A DNA stretch of 64,000 nt from Arthrobacter rhizophilus. Lineage in GTDB: Bacteria; Actinomycetota; Actinomycetes; Actinomycetales; Micrococcaceae. Under the pieces are notes generated by a model. The model ran no database searches. It was given only the letters and a program-made list of their open reading frames with translations, and was not told the origin of the DNA. Location of the stretch: positions 1-64,000 of the forward strand of contig NZ_JAPFFT010000008.1 in the NCBI RefSeq assembly GCF_026241105.1, given 5' to 3'. The position numbers and the translations under genes are program-made. The first letter of the stretch is position 1. Every line of letters begins with the position of its first letter. This document shows, in pieces, positions 45,297 through 53,871 of this stretch.

Positions 45297-45424
45297 GGCA
45301 TTTTCACTTTCCAGGCTTCCCCACAGCACCTAACTTTACTCCTGATAGGCCATTTGGAGGTGTGCGCGGGCACCCGCATTCAGCGGTGCGGACGGATCGC
45401 GAACGCGGGCCCTAGACTACTGCC

Positions 45425-45943
45425 ATGCCGATCATTCCCGATGACAAGGACTGGACCTGGGTCCTGTCCACGCCTTGCCCCGAATGCGGTTTCGACGCCG
45501 CCACTGTGACCCCCTCCACAGTGCCCGGGACAGTCCTGAACATGTTGCCGCGCTGGCGCGCCGTGTTGCGCCGCGAAGACGCCTCGGTCCGTCCGGACGA
45601 CCACACGTGGTCGCCCTTGGAGTACGCCTGCCATGTAAGGGATGTCTTCGGCCTCTTCGACCAGCGCCTGAACCTGATGCTGCGCGAAGACGACGCCGGC
45701 TTCGCCAACTGGGACCAGGACAAGGCCGCAATCGACGGCGACTACGCCAATGCGGATCCGGCCGAAGTGTCTGCACAGCTTGCTGCCGAGGGCGAACAAA
45801 TCGCGAATTCCTTCGCCTCCGTCCACGAAGATGAGTGGCCGCGCACTGGTGTCCGCAGCAACGGCTCCACCTTCACAGTGTTGACGTTTGCCCAGTACTT
45901 CCTGCATGACGTCGTCCATCACCTGCACGACGTCGACGGCTAG
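45425..45943 (+). CDS. DinB-family metal-binding protein
   Basis: A 172-residue four-helix-bundle protein of the DinB/YfiT-like superfamily. WSPLEYACHVRDVFGLFDQRL provides the first His, and TVLTFAQYFLHDVVHHLHDVD the clustered C-terminal His residues. PCPECGF near residue 18 is an extra Cys pair. Members are thiol- or detoxification-linked, including mycothiol-dependent ones in actinobacteria; a mycothiol role here is possible but unshown. TAGACT at 45413-45418 is exactly 6 bases before the ATG. The next gene starts 8 bp later. Confidence 0.83.
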   Translation: MPIIPDDKDWTWVLSTPCPECGFDAATVTPSTVPGTVLNMLPRWRAVLRREDASVRPDDHTWSPLEYACHVRDVFGLFDQRLNLMLREDDAGFANWDQDKAAIDGDYANADPAEVSAQLAAEGEQIANSFASVHEDEWPRTGVRSNGSTFTVLTFAQYFLHDVVHHLHDVDG

Positions 45944-45951
45944 GCCCCGCC

Positions 45952-47034
45952 GTGACTTGGAAAGATACACGGGCCACCCGCCTCTTCAATATTGAACTGC
46001 CAATCGTTCTTGGCCCGTTCGGCGGTCTCTCATCGGTGGAGCTGTCGGCCACCGTCAGCGAGGCCGGAGGACTCGGTTCGTACGGGCTCTACGGCTACGA
46101 GCCTGAACGGATTGCCGCCACAGCCCGCGAACTCAGGGAGGCCAGCGGGAAACCATTCGCGCTGAATCTCTGGCTGCCCATCGAGGGCGAGGAACCGCCG
46201 TCTGTGGATGCTAAGCAATTCGCTGCCTACGTGGATGTCCTCCGGCCCTATTTCGAGCTGGTGGGCGTGGAGCCTCCCACTCAGCCTGAAATTTATCTCC
46301 CTGATCTGGACGGTCAGATCCAGGCGGTCATCGACGCCCAGCCAACCGTCCTGAGCTTCGTGTTCGCTGTTCCGTCCGAGTCTGTGATCGAACAAGCCCA
46401 CCGGAACGGCATTGTAGTAATGGGTACGGCGACCACCGTGGACGAAGCGGTGGCCTTGGATGCCGGCGGGGTAGATGCCATCGTTGCCACGGGGATGGAG
46501 GCCGGCGGCCACCGGGTTTCATTCCTGCGTGCTCCGGAGGACTCGCTCGTTGGAACCATGGCCCTTGTGCCGCAGGTGGTGGATGCGGTCTCGGTTCCGG
46601 TCATTGCGGCCGGCGGTATCTCTGATGGCCGTGGGGTCGCTGCCGCCCTGGCACTGGGTGCTGATGCGGTCCAGATCGGTTCGGCTTTCCTTGCCACGCG
46701 CCAATCGGCCATCAGTCCAGCGCACTTGGCCGCGCTGCGCGGACCCGACGCCGCCCACACTGTCCTGACCCGCGCCCTCAGCGGTCGTTTGGCGCGCGGC
46801 ATCCCCAACCGGATCATCGCTGAGCTCGCCGACCCCGCCGTCCACGCCCCGTTCCCTATCCAGAACTGGCTGACTGGCAAGTTCCGGCCCGCTGCGGCTA
46901 CCCAGGGAATCCCGGGGCTCATGTCCCTGTGGGCCGGACAATCGACTCCGCTCATCCGGGAGGACGATGCGCGGAAGCTCGTGGACAATATCGTCGAGTC
47001 GGTGGACGCCATCTTTGGGCGGCTCGGCCGCTAG
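45952..47034 (+). CDS. nitronate monooxygenase-like FMN enzyme
   Basis: FMN-dependent TIM-barrel oxygenase of 360 residues, the 2-nitropropane dioxygenase family that oxidises toxic nitronates such as propionate 3-nitronate. IVLGPFGGLSSVELSATVSE near the N-terminus, ATGMEAGGHR (catalytic His region) and VIAAGGISDGRGVAAALALG followed by VQIGSAFLAT are the signature FMN-binding segments. GTG start, 8 bp after the DinB stop, so probably co-transcribed. Converges on cydDC. Confidence 0.9.
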   Translation: MTWKDTRATRLFNIELPIVLGPFGGLSSVELSATVSEAGGLGSYGLYGYEPERIAATARELREASGKPFALNLWLPIEGEEPPSVDAKQFAAYVDVLRPYFELVGVEPPTQPEIYLPDLDGQIQAVIDAQPTVLSFVFAVPSESVIEQAHRNGIVVMGTATTVDEAVALDAGGVDAIVATGMEAGGHRVSFLRAPEDSLVGTMALVPQVVDAVSVPVIAAGGISDGRGVAAALALGADAVQIGSAFLATRQSAISPAHLAALRGPDAAHTVLTRALSGRLARGIPNRIIAELADPAVHAPFPIQNWLTGKFRPAAATQGIPGLMSLWAGQSTPLIREDDARKLVDNIVESVDAIFGRLGR

Positions 47035-47045
47035 CCGCTCCTCCG

Positions 47046-50000
47046 CTAGTTTCCGTGCACTAGCGCCGGGAGGCCCGATGGTGAGCCGAGGTCCAGCCGG
47101 GAGTCTCCCCCTGTGATGTCGGCCGGGTTGTGGGTCACGAGGACTACTGTGACGTCTCCCAGTCCGCCACGAAGTTCGGCCATCATCAGACGGGCGGCTT
47201 CGGCGTCGAGATGGGCCGTCGGCTCGTCCAGGAGGAGGACTGTTGCTCCGGTCAGGAGCGTTCGGGCCATGGCGAGACGCTGGCGTTCGCCCCCGCTCAG
47301 GAACGAACCGGAGGGGCCTATGCGGCTATCCAGCCCGGCGGGAAGCCCCGATACCAGTCCGGAGAGCCCGACGGCGCCCAGGGTCTGGTGCATGTCCGCT
47401 TCGGAGGGTCTGTGGCTGGCCGGGCGGGCGAGCAGCAGGTTGCCGCGGATGGTGGAGTCGAAGAGGTGGGCCTCCTGGGGACACCACGCCGCGTTCCCGG
47501 TGACGTAGGCCGCGCCGGACGATGCCGGCAGGAAACCGAGCAGCACCGAGAGCAGTGTCGATTTGCCGGCACCGGACGGACCCGTGACGGAGAGCCACTG
47601 CCCGGGGGCAGCTTCGCCGCTCAGTCCGCTGAACACCGCGGTGCCGCCGGGCCAGGACGCTTCGAGTCCGTCCAACAGCAGCCCCGGAGCACCGCCTGGC
47701 CGCTCCGGTAAGGCCAGTACACCGCCGTCGGACGCAGATGACGTTTCAAACGCTCCCGACTCGGCGATTCGCCGTAATACCGCGGCCAAGGCGGGGGCCT
47801 GCCGCACGGCAGAAACTACCGCACCGTAGGGTTCTGCGAGCGCCAGTTGCATAAGCACGACAACGGCAAGCACAGCAGGCGCAACAGTTCCGTGTTGCAA
47901 AGAGGGTCCCGCAAGAATGCCCGAGGCCAGCGCTCCCAGCGTGCAGGCGAGCACGGTCAATCCTTGGCCTACGCCCTCGGCCCATGCCGAACGCTGTGCC
48001 GCCGCCGTAGCTTCGTTGTCCCGCAGGGTCAGGGACGATAGCACGGCAGGGGCCACGCCGTTTGCGCTGAGTTCGGCACGGGCGTCGAGGGCGGAGGCAA
48101 CGTCGCGCAGCACCAGCGAACGCAATTGCTGCTCAGCGCGCGCGGCGTTGCGGTCCGCCAACAGAGCAAGCAGGGGTGCCAGAACAACCCCAACCACGGA
48201 CGCCGCGATCACGGCCGGCACTGCTGCGGGCACGAGCAGTGCCGAGGCGGCCACCGCCGACGCCGCGACGGCAACCGCTGAGAGCGGCGGAAGCACGACG
48301 CGCGGCAGCAAGTCCCGCAGCGTATCGACGTCGTCGACCACCGCTCCGAGCACGCTGCCGCCTTGCAGGAGCCGTCGGAGGGACAGTGCCCGCGCGCTGA
48401 GCGCCGCCCAAAGCGCTCCCCGGAGTCTTGTCATGGCGGCGAAGACGGCGTCGTGAACGACGAGCCGTTCGGCGTAACGAAGGACTGCCCGGCCGATGCC
48501 GAAGAACCGCACACCGACGATGGCTCCGAGCAAGTACAGGATGGGCGGTTGCTCGCTGGCGCGGATGATGAGCCAGCCCGACAATCCGGACAGGGCCACG
48601 GCGAACAAGGCGGCGAGCGCGGCAACCAGCACAGCACCGGCGAACTTGTAGCGAACGGGAGCGAGGATGCGTGCCAGGGCCTTGAGGGTGGAAATGGCGG
48701 TGGGGGGTTCAATTCCCGCGTCCGGGGTGGCCCGGAAGTGGTTGTCGTGCTGGACTTCTGTTCCACGTGCGGCTGCCGCGGGCTCGGGATTGGCCCGGCT
48801 GGCTTGCTGCTGTGCCGTTCCGCCGTCGAGCTCCACCACGTGGTCTGCAAGTTTCCGGGTTGCGGCATCGTGGGCGACCAGGATGACAGTCGCGGCCCCC
48901 CGCAGGCCCTGGATTGCCGTACGGATGGCATCTGCGGAGGCGGCGTCGAGATGGGCGGTAGGTTCGTCGAGCAGGAGGACCGTGGCTCCGGCTTCGAGGC
49001 GCGCCAGTCCGCGGGCGACGGCAACGCGCCTCAATTCGCCAGGGCTGAGCTCCGCGGGGTGTTTGAGCGCGAGGTGTTCCGCGGCGGCCTTCTCCAGGCA
49101 CCCCATTGCGGTCGTGTTGTGGGCGTCCGGCGTGGATTCGGAGTCGGCTGCCGGGAAGCCCCGGATGCCGCCGTTGAGGTAGAGGACGATCTCGTCCAGC
49201 ACCGTTCCAGCCACCATGACGGGATGCTGCGGCACCCAGGCCACGGCACCGGCGCCCAGTCCGGCAACGGTACCGCTGACGCGCGCCTGCGGACCGTCGC
49301 CGATAGTGCCGGCCAGAACGCCCAGGATGGTGCTCTTTCCCGAACCGCTGCGGCCGTCAAGTACCGTGATCTGCCCTACGGGGGCATGGAAGTCGATGGG
49401 CCCGACGGCGGCCGCGGCCCGTCCCGCATAGCTCACCGTAAGTCCGGTGACCACGACGTCGGCGAACGGCTTTTTCGTGGCGTCCGCCCCGACGTCGTAC
49501 GCCTCTGTGCTGAAAACGTCGCTCAGGGGACGGCCCGCCGGCGACTCCAGCACGGCGTTAGCGGCAGCCAGTGCTTCGCGGCCGTCGTCGCTCGCGTGGT
49601 GGGCCGTGCCAAGCTCACGCAGGGGAAGGTAGCAATCGGGGGCGAGGATGAGGGCCAGCAGGCCTGCTTCCAGGCCCATGTCACCGGCCACGAGTCGTAC
49701 GCCGATGAAGACGGCAACCACGGCCACGGAAATGGTGGCGATGAGCTCCAAGGCGAGGGCCGAAAGGAAGGCCGTCCGCAGGGTTCCCATCGTGCGGGAA
49801 CGGTATTCCTCGGAGAGGTCTTCGAGTGCTGCGCGTTGTTCGCGGGCGCGGCCCAGTCCCACGAGCACCGGAAGCCCCTTGGCCAGCTCCAGGATGTGCC
49901 CCGAGAGCCTCCTCAGGGTGGATTGTGCCTCGTGGACCCTGTCCTCGGTGTGGCGGCCGATCAGCACCATGAAAAGCGGTACCAGCGGCAGGGTCAAAAC

Positions 50001-50474
50001 CACAACCACGGCACTGACCCAGTCAGCGAAAAGGATCCTGACACCCAGGAGCAAAGGTACTGCAACGCAATTGACCAAGGCGGGCAGGAACTGGGTGTAG
50101 TAGTTGTCGAGCGCATCAAGTCCGCGGGTCGCGAGCACCGCCAGCCCGCCGTCGTTCACTCCACCGACTCGTCCCGCGGCCCCGGTGCCAAGGGCCCGGC
50201 CCAGAAGCCTGGACCTCAGCTCTTCCTTGACCCCGAGGGCCGCCCGGCGCGCCGCGATTCCCTGGCCCCAGACCGTCAGCGAGCGCAGCACCGCGCCGAT
50301 GGCACCCCAGAGGAGTCCTTCCCGCCACCCCATACCGCCGGCGGCAAGTCCGGACAGCATCCCCGCGACGGCCTGTGCAATCAAGACCAGTGACAAGGCC
50401 TTGAGCGATGACAACAAGCCAAGGGCGTACAGGGCGGATCGGGTGGCGGGTCCGGCTGGCAACTGGGGCTTCAT
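47046..50474 (-). CDS. cydDC: fused thiol-reductant ABC exporter CydDC
   Basis: A 1142-residue protein combining CydD and CydC in one chain; exports cysteine/glutathione-type reductants and is needed for cytochrome bd assembly. First half: membrane domain (about 10-325) and nucleotide-binding domain with Walker A GRSGSGKST (from residue 374), signature LSPGELRRVAVARGL and Walker B TVLLLDEPTAHLD. Second half: membrane domain (about 600-880) and Walker A GPSGAGKST (from 965), signature LSGGERQRLAMARTLL and a second TVLLLDEPTAHLD. The ATG lies 3 bp after the cydB stop, so the operon is tightly coupled. Confidence 0.93.
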   Translation of the reverse strand: MKPQLPAGPATRSALYALGLLSSLKALSLVLIAQAVAGMLSGLAAGGMGWREGLLWGAIGAVLRSLTVWGQGIAARRAALGVKEELRSRLLGRALGTGAAGRVGGVNDGGLAVLATRGLDALDNYYTQFLPALVNCVAVPLLLGVRILFADWVSAVVVVLTLPLVPLFMVLIGRHTEDRVHEAQSTLRRLSGHILELAKGLPVLVGLGRAREQRAALEDLSEEYRSRTMGTLRTAFLSALALELIATISVAVVAVFIGVRLVAGDMGLEAGLLALILAPDCYLPLRELGTAHHASDDGREALAAANAVLESPAGRPLSDVFSTEAYDVGADATKKPFADVVVTGLTVSYAGRAAAAVGPIDFHAPVGQITVLDGRSGSGKSTILGVLAGTIGDGPQARVSGTVAGLGAGAVAWVPQHPVMVAGTVLDEIVLYLNGGIRGFPAADSESTPDAHNTTAMGCLEKAAAEHLALKHPAELSPGELRRVAVARGLARLEAGATVLLLDEPTAHLDAASADAIRTAIQGLRGAATVILVAHDAATRKLADHVVELDGGTAQQQASRANPEPAAAARGTEVQHDNHFRATPDAGIEPPTAISTLKALARILAPVRYKFAGAVLVAALAALFAVALSGLSGWLIIRASEQPPILYLLGAIVGVRFFGIGRAVLRYAERLVVHDAVFAAMTRLRGALWAALSARALSLRRLLQGGSVLGAVVDDVDTLRDLLPRVVLPPLSAVAVAASAVAASALLVPAAVPAVIAASVVGVVLAPLLALLADRNAARAEQQLRSLVLRDVASALDARAELSANGVAPAVLSSLTLRDNEATAAAQRSAWAEGVGQGLTVLACTLGALASGILAGPSLQHGTVAPAVLAVVVLMQLALAEPYGAVVSAVRQAPALAAVLRRIAESGAFETSSASDGGVLALPERPGGAPGLLLDGLEASWPGGTAVFSGLSGEAAPGQWLSVTGPSGAGKSTLLSVLLGFLPASSGAAYVTGNAAWCPQEAHLFDSTIRGNLLLARPASHRPSEADMHQTLGAVGLSGLVSGLPAGLDSRIGPSGSFLSGGERQRLAMARTLLTGATVLLLDEPTAHLDAEAARLMMAELRGGLGDVTVVLVTHNPADITGGDSRLDLGSPSGLPALVHGN

Positions 50475-50477
50475 CCG

Positions 50478-51575
50478 CTACTCCCTGGCGTTGTGGCGTG
50501 CGTGTTTTGCATCCGGGCCGCTCGGCGCCGCATGACCGATGAGGACCTTGGCAGCGATGGCCGGCAGGAAACCATGTGCGGCCGGAATGTGTGCCGCGCT
50601 CACGCGCTGGCGGAACACCCAGTAGGTCCATGCCTGGTAGGCGATGACGAGGGGCAGTCCGACTGCCGCAACGATGCTCATCAACCCCAAGGTGTAGGCG
50701 GAGGAGGCGGCGTTGGAAATGGTGAGATTGAAGGCGGGATCCAAGGTCGAAGGAATCACCACTGGGAAGGCTGCACCGAAGATAGATGCCGTGGCGCACA
50801 CCAGGAACGCACCCAGGGCTCCGAAGGCCCTGCCCTCGGCTCCCTTGCGGGCGAGAACCCAGGCCGCTGCGGCAGCCAGGACTCCCGCGATCACGAGTAA
50901 CCAGGTCCACGTCTTCCCGCTAAGGAGCTGCACGGCCACCATCCATCCCAGCAACGGCAGCAATGCGACTGGCGAAAACCGCACGAACAAGCGGCGTGCG
51001 CGGTGGCGCACCTCGCCGTCGGTCTTCAGGGCCAGGAACGCCAAAGCATGCACCAGGGCGAACGCCACGACGGCGAAGCCGCCCAGCACGGCGTAACCGC
51101 TGAACCAGGCAAAGGGGCCGCCTTGGCGGTCGCCGTTAGCGTTGAGCGGCAGCCCGGTAGTAGTCAATGCCAGGGCCGCGCCGATGCCGAACGCGGCCGT
51201 GAACGAACCAATGGCAATGGCCCAGTCCCAGATGGTCCGCCAGCGCGCGGTGTCCACCTTGCCCCGGTACTCGAAAGCCACAGCCCGGAAGATCAGGGCC
51301 ACCAGGACAAGCAGCAGTGGCAGGTAGAGGGCCGAGAACAGCGAGGCGTACCAGAGCGGGAAGGCCGCGAATGTGGCACCGGCCGCGGTCAGCAACCAGA
51401 CTTCGTTCCCGTCCCATACCGGGCCGATCGTGTTCAGTAGAACCCGGCGGTCGGTGTTGTTCCGGGCGAAGAGCTTCATGAGCATTCCGACGCCTAGATC
51501 GAAGCCCTCCAGGAAGAGGTAGCCGGTCCACAACACGGCGATGGCTATGAACCAGACGGTTGGCAACAGTTGCAT
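50478..51575 (-). CDS. cydB: cytochrome bd ubiquinol/menaquinol oxidase subunit II
   Basis: Membrane subunit II of the high-affinity oxidase, 365 residues. LWTGYLFLEGFDLGVGMLMK opens the first helix, followed by NTIGPVWDGNEVWLLTAAGA (conserved, near the CydA interface) and eight or nine hydrophobic segments in total. It does not bind haem in most family members. It starts 20 bp after cydA and ends 3 bp before cydDC. Confidence 0.95.
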   Translation of the reverse strand: MQLLPTVWFIAIAVLWTGYLFLEGFDLGVGMLMKLFARNNTDRRVLLNTIGPVWDGNEVWLLTAAGATFAAFPLWYASLFSALYLPLLLVLVALIFRAVAFEYRGKVDTARWRTIWDWAIAIGSFTAAFGIGAALALTTTGLPLNANGDRQGGPFAWFSGYAVLGGFAVVAFALVHALAFLALKTDGEVRHRARRLFVRFSPVALLPLLGWMVAVQLLSGKTWTWLLVIAGVLAAAAAWVLARKGAEGRAFGALGAFLVCATASIFGAAFPVVIPSTLDPAFNLTISNAASSAYTLGLMSIVAAVGLPLVIAYQAWTYWVFRQRVSAAHIPAAHGFLPAIAAKVLIGHAAPSGPDAKHARHNARE

Positions 51576-51595
51576 GCGAAAGATCCCTTTGCTTC

Positions 51596-53206
51596 CTAGT
51601 AGGCGAATGCCAGGACGTCGTCGCTGTCGCCGGGCTGGCCCGGGGCACCCGGGGTCCCGCCGTCGTCCTTCTTTTCGTTCTTTTCGCCGTGGCGAGCCTC
51701 AGCGAGCTCCGGCATCGCGGAGGCCACGCCCCCGCGGGCATATTTGACCAGCAGCCGGACTTCCACCACCAACAGGACCGCGTAGATCGAGGCCAACACC
51801 ACCAATGAGGTAATGAGCTCACCGGCGGACACTCCGGGCGAGACGGCCGCGGCCGTGAACATGAACACCTGGTCAATGCCGCTCGCGTCCGGATTGGGCG
51901 CGACGACGAACGGCTGCCGCCCCATTTCCGTGAAGATCCAGCCGGCGGCGTTGGCCCCGAAAGGAGCCAGGATTCCGAAGACTGCAAGGCGCATGATCCA
52001 ACGGGATTGCGGCACCGCTCCCCTGCGCGTCACCCACAGGGCAAGCAGCGCGGCAAAGGCGGCAATCCCACCGAAGCCAATCATCATGCGGAAGCCCCAA
52101 TAGGTCACTTCCATGACCGGCACGTACTGGATTTCCTGCCCTGCGCGATCGCCGTACAGGGGATCGTTCGGCAAGTGCGTGCCGTACTTGGCCTTGTACT
52201 CGTCCAGGAGGCTGTTGACTCCCTTCACCTCTGTGCTGAAGTCGCCCTTGGCCAGGAAGGAGAGAATGCCGGGAACCTCGATCACTGCCACAATGTCGTT
52301 GCAGTTCTTGGAGCCGACGTTGCCGACACTCAGCACGGAGAATCCGGTGCCGTCGTGGCATGCGGCCTCAGCTGCGGCCATCTTCATTGGCTGCTGTTCG
52401 AACATCAACTTGCCCTGCAGATCGCCCGTGAAGGCAGTCCCGGCGAAGGAGATCATGGCAACGACGGCGCCGATCCGCAAGGAATTGATCCACACCTTGT
52501 AGTCTGCCTTGTCCCGTCCGGGGATGTTGGCTTCGCCGGGAATGGCGCGGCCGTCAGCACCGACGGTGTCAATGCCGTCGTGGCGGCGCCGCCAGAGGTG
52601 GTACCAGGCGATGCCCAGAAGGAACGCACCGGCGACGCCTAGAGCGCCGAAGAGCGTGTGCGGCACAGCTACCAAGGCAGTGTTGTTGGTGAAGACGGCC
52701 CAGGCGTCGGTCATGACGGGGCGCCCGTTGACCATCTGGATGCCGACCGGGTGCTGCATCCAGGAATTGGCGACGATGATGAAGTAGGCCGAGAAGAGCG
52801 AGCCGATCACTGCGATCCAAAGGCACGCGAGGTGGACGCCCCGCTTGAGCTGCTTCCAGCCGAAGATCCACAGCCCCAGGAAGGTCGATTCCACGAAGAA
52901 CGCCAGGAGCGCTTCCAGGGCCAGAGGCGCGCCGAAGATGTCTCCAACGAAGCGGCTGTACTCACTCCAGGCCATGCCGAACTGGAATTCCTGCACGATG
53001 CCCGTTGCCACGCCCATGATGAAGTTGATGAGGAAGAGCTTGCCCCAGAACTTGGTCATCCGCAGGTATTCAACTTTTCCGGTGCGGTACCAAAGTGTCT
53101 GGATGACGGCCACAACGAGCCCCAGCCCTATGGTCAGCGGCACCATCATGAAGTGGTAGACCGTGGTGATTCCAAATTGCCAGCGTGCGATTTCCAAGGC
53201 GTCCAT
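51596..53206 (-). CDS. cydA: cytochrome bd ubiquinol/menaquinol oxidase subunit I
   Basis: Haem-bearing subunit I, 536 residues, transferring quinol electrons to oxygen with high affinity. His18 in WQFGITTVYHFMMVPLTIGL is the haem b595 ligand; later His and Met ligands of haem b558 lie on membrane helices. GRQPF (about 429-433) marks the quinol-side region of subunit I. A long periplasmic loop includes CHDGTG. AAGGACA precedes the ATG. Three TTCTAC-N5-GTAGAA palindromes and a BlaI-family gene lie upstream on the divergent side, suggesting direct repression. Confidence 0.95.
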   Translation of the reverse strand: MDALEIARWQFGITTVYHFMMVPLTIGLGLVVAVIQTLWYRTGKVEYLRMTKFWGKLFLINFIMGVATGIVQEFQFGMAWSEYSRFVGDIFGAPLALEALLAFFVESTFLGLWIFGWKQLKRGVHLACLWIAVIGSLFSAYFIIVANSWMQHPVGIQMVNGRPVMTDAWAVFTNNTALVAVPHTLFGALGVAGAFLLGIAWYHLWRRRHDGIDTVGADGRAIPGEANIPGRDKADYKVWINSLRIGAVVAMISFAGTAFTGDLQGKLMFEQQPMKMAAAEAACHDGTGFSVLSVGNVGSKNCNDIVAVIEVPGILSFLAKGDFSTEVKGVNSLLDEYKAKYGTHLPNDPLYGDRAGQEIQYVPVMEVTYWGFRMMIGFGGIAAFAALLALWVTRRGAVPQSRWIMRLAVFGILAPFGANAAGWIFTEMGRQPFVVAPNPDASGIDQVFMFTAAAVSPGVSAGELITSLVVLASIYAVLLVVEVRLLVKYARGGVASAMPELAEARHGEKNEKKDDGGTPGAPGQPGDSDDVLAFAY

Positions 53207-53246
53207 GGCTGTCCTTATTATCCGGCTGCCCGCGATGCGGCGTCCA

Positions 53247-53267
53247 TTTTCTACGTTGTGTAGAAAA
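53247..53267. promoter_or_regulatory. BlaI-type operator 1 (upstream of cydA)
   Basis: TTTTCTAC-GTTGT-GTAGAAAA is a perfect 8-bp-arm palindrome with a 5-base centre, 41 bp upstream of the cydA ATG. BlaI/MecI-family dimers bind similar TACA-N-TGTA-type palindromes; here the core TTCTAC-N5-GTAGAA recurs at three places in this gap. Confidence 0.7.
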
Positions 53268-53273
53268 TTCTAC

Positions 53274-53290
53274 TTCTACACAGTGTAGAA
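53274..53290. promoter_or_regulatory. BlaI-type operator 2
   Basis: TTCTAC-ACAGT-GTAGAA, perfect 6-bp arms. Its centre is 25 bp from the centre of operator 1, about 2.4 DNA turns, allowing two dimers to bind on a similar face. A lone half-site TTCTAC lies between them (53268-53273). Confidence 0.7.
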
Positions 53291-53361
53291 CAAACCCATG
53301 CGATGTGGTCACCACTCTTCCAGTGGCGTAACACTGCCGCAAGGACACGCCGCACCACATG

Positions 53362-53378
53362 TTCTACTTCACGTAGAA
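53362..53378. promoter_or_regulatory. BlaI-type operator 3 (upstream of blaI)
   Basis: TTCTAC-TTCAC-GTAGAA, perfect 6-bp arms, about 100 bp upstream of the chosen blaI start; it could give autorepression of the regulator gene while sites 1 and 2 serve cydA. Confidence 0.68.
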
Positions 53379-53478
53379 TCGCGCTCCAAAAAGCGGTAGA
53401 TTGATGATGGAATGTTGGATCATCGCACTCCCCCGGGCCTTATCGCAGCGGGGAACTGCGGAAAGTAGGGATGCATTG

Positions 53479-53865
53479 ATGGCAAGTCTTGGTGAACTGG
53501 AACGGGCGGTCATGGATCTGCTCTGGGCAGGCCAGGAGGCTGCGACAGCCAACAAACTTCGTGACCTGCTGGCGCAGGACTCCGCAGCCGCCAATGGCAT
53601 CGCAGGGCACCAGGGCAAGGACCTCGCGGTCACCACAGTGTTGACGGTCTTGTCCCGCCTCGAGAAAAAAGGCCTTGTGGAGCGCGAACGGGGTACCCGT
53701 CCGCACCGCTACCAAGCCGTGTCGAGCCGCGCTGACCACACGGCAGACCTCATGCATGAGGCACTGGGGTCGGCCCCGGACCGCGAAGCCGTGCTGGCCC
53801 GGTTCATTGGTTCCGTAAGCGAAAGTGAAGCTGCCACGCTGCGCAAACTGCTCGGCAAAAACTAG
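53479..53865 (+). CDS. blaI: BlaI/MecI/CopY-family transcriptional repressor
   Basis: A 128-residue winged-helix repressor. MASLGELERAVMDLLWAGQE matches the start of the family; LAVTTVLTVLSRLEKKGLVE is the recognition-helix region and RPHRYQAVSSRADHTADLM the wing and the start of the dimerisation helix. In this family a partner BlaR/MecR1 protease inactivates the repressor. The ATG at 53479 gives the usual N-terminus; the open frame begins 26 codons earlier. A BlaR-like gene starts 6 bp later. The three palindromes upstream are the probable targets, linking it to cydABDC. Confidence 0.9.
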   Translation: MASLGELERAVMDLLWAGQEAATANKLRDLLAQDSAAANGIAGHQGKDLAVTTVLTVLSRLEKKGLVERERGTRPHRYQAVSSRADHTADLMHEALGSAPDREAVLARFIGSVSESEAATLRKLLGKN

Positions 53866-53871
53866 CCACCC

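Noticed and set aside
48363-50393. A 676-codon plus-strand open frame opposite cydDC
   Set aside because: It is antisense to a fused ABC exporter with all motifs intact, has no ribosome site and has the composition expected of a GC-rich shadow frame.
53401-53478. Extended N-terminus of BlaI
   Set aside because: The added 26 residues do not resemble the family; the ATG at 53479 gives the classical MASLGELE opening.
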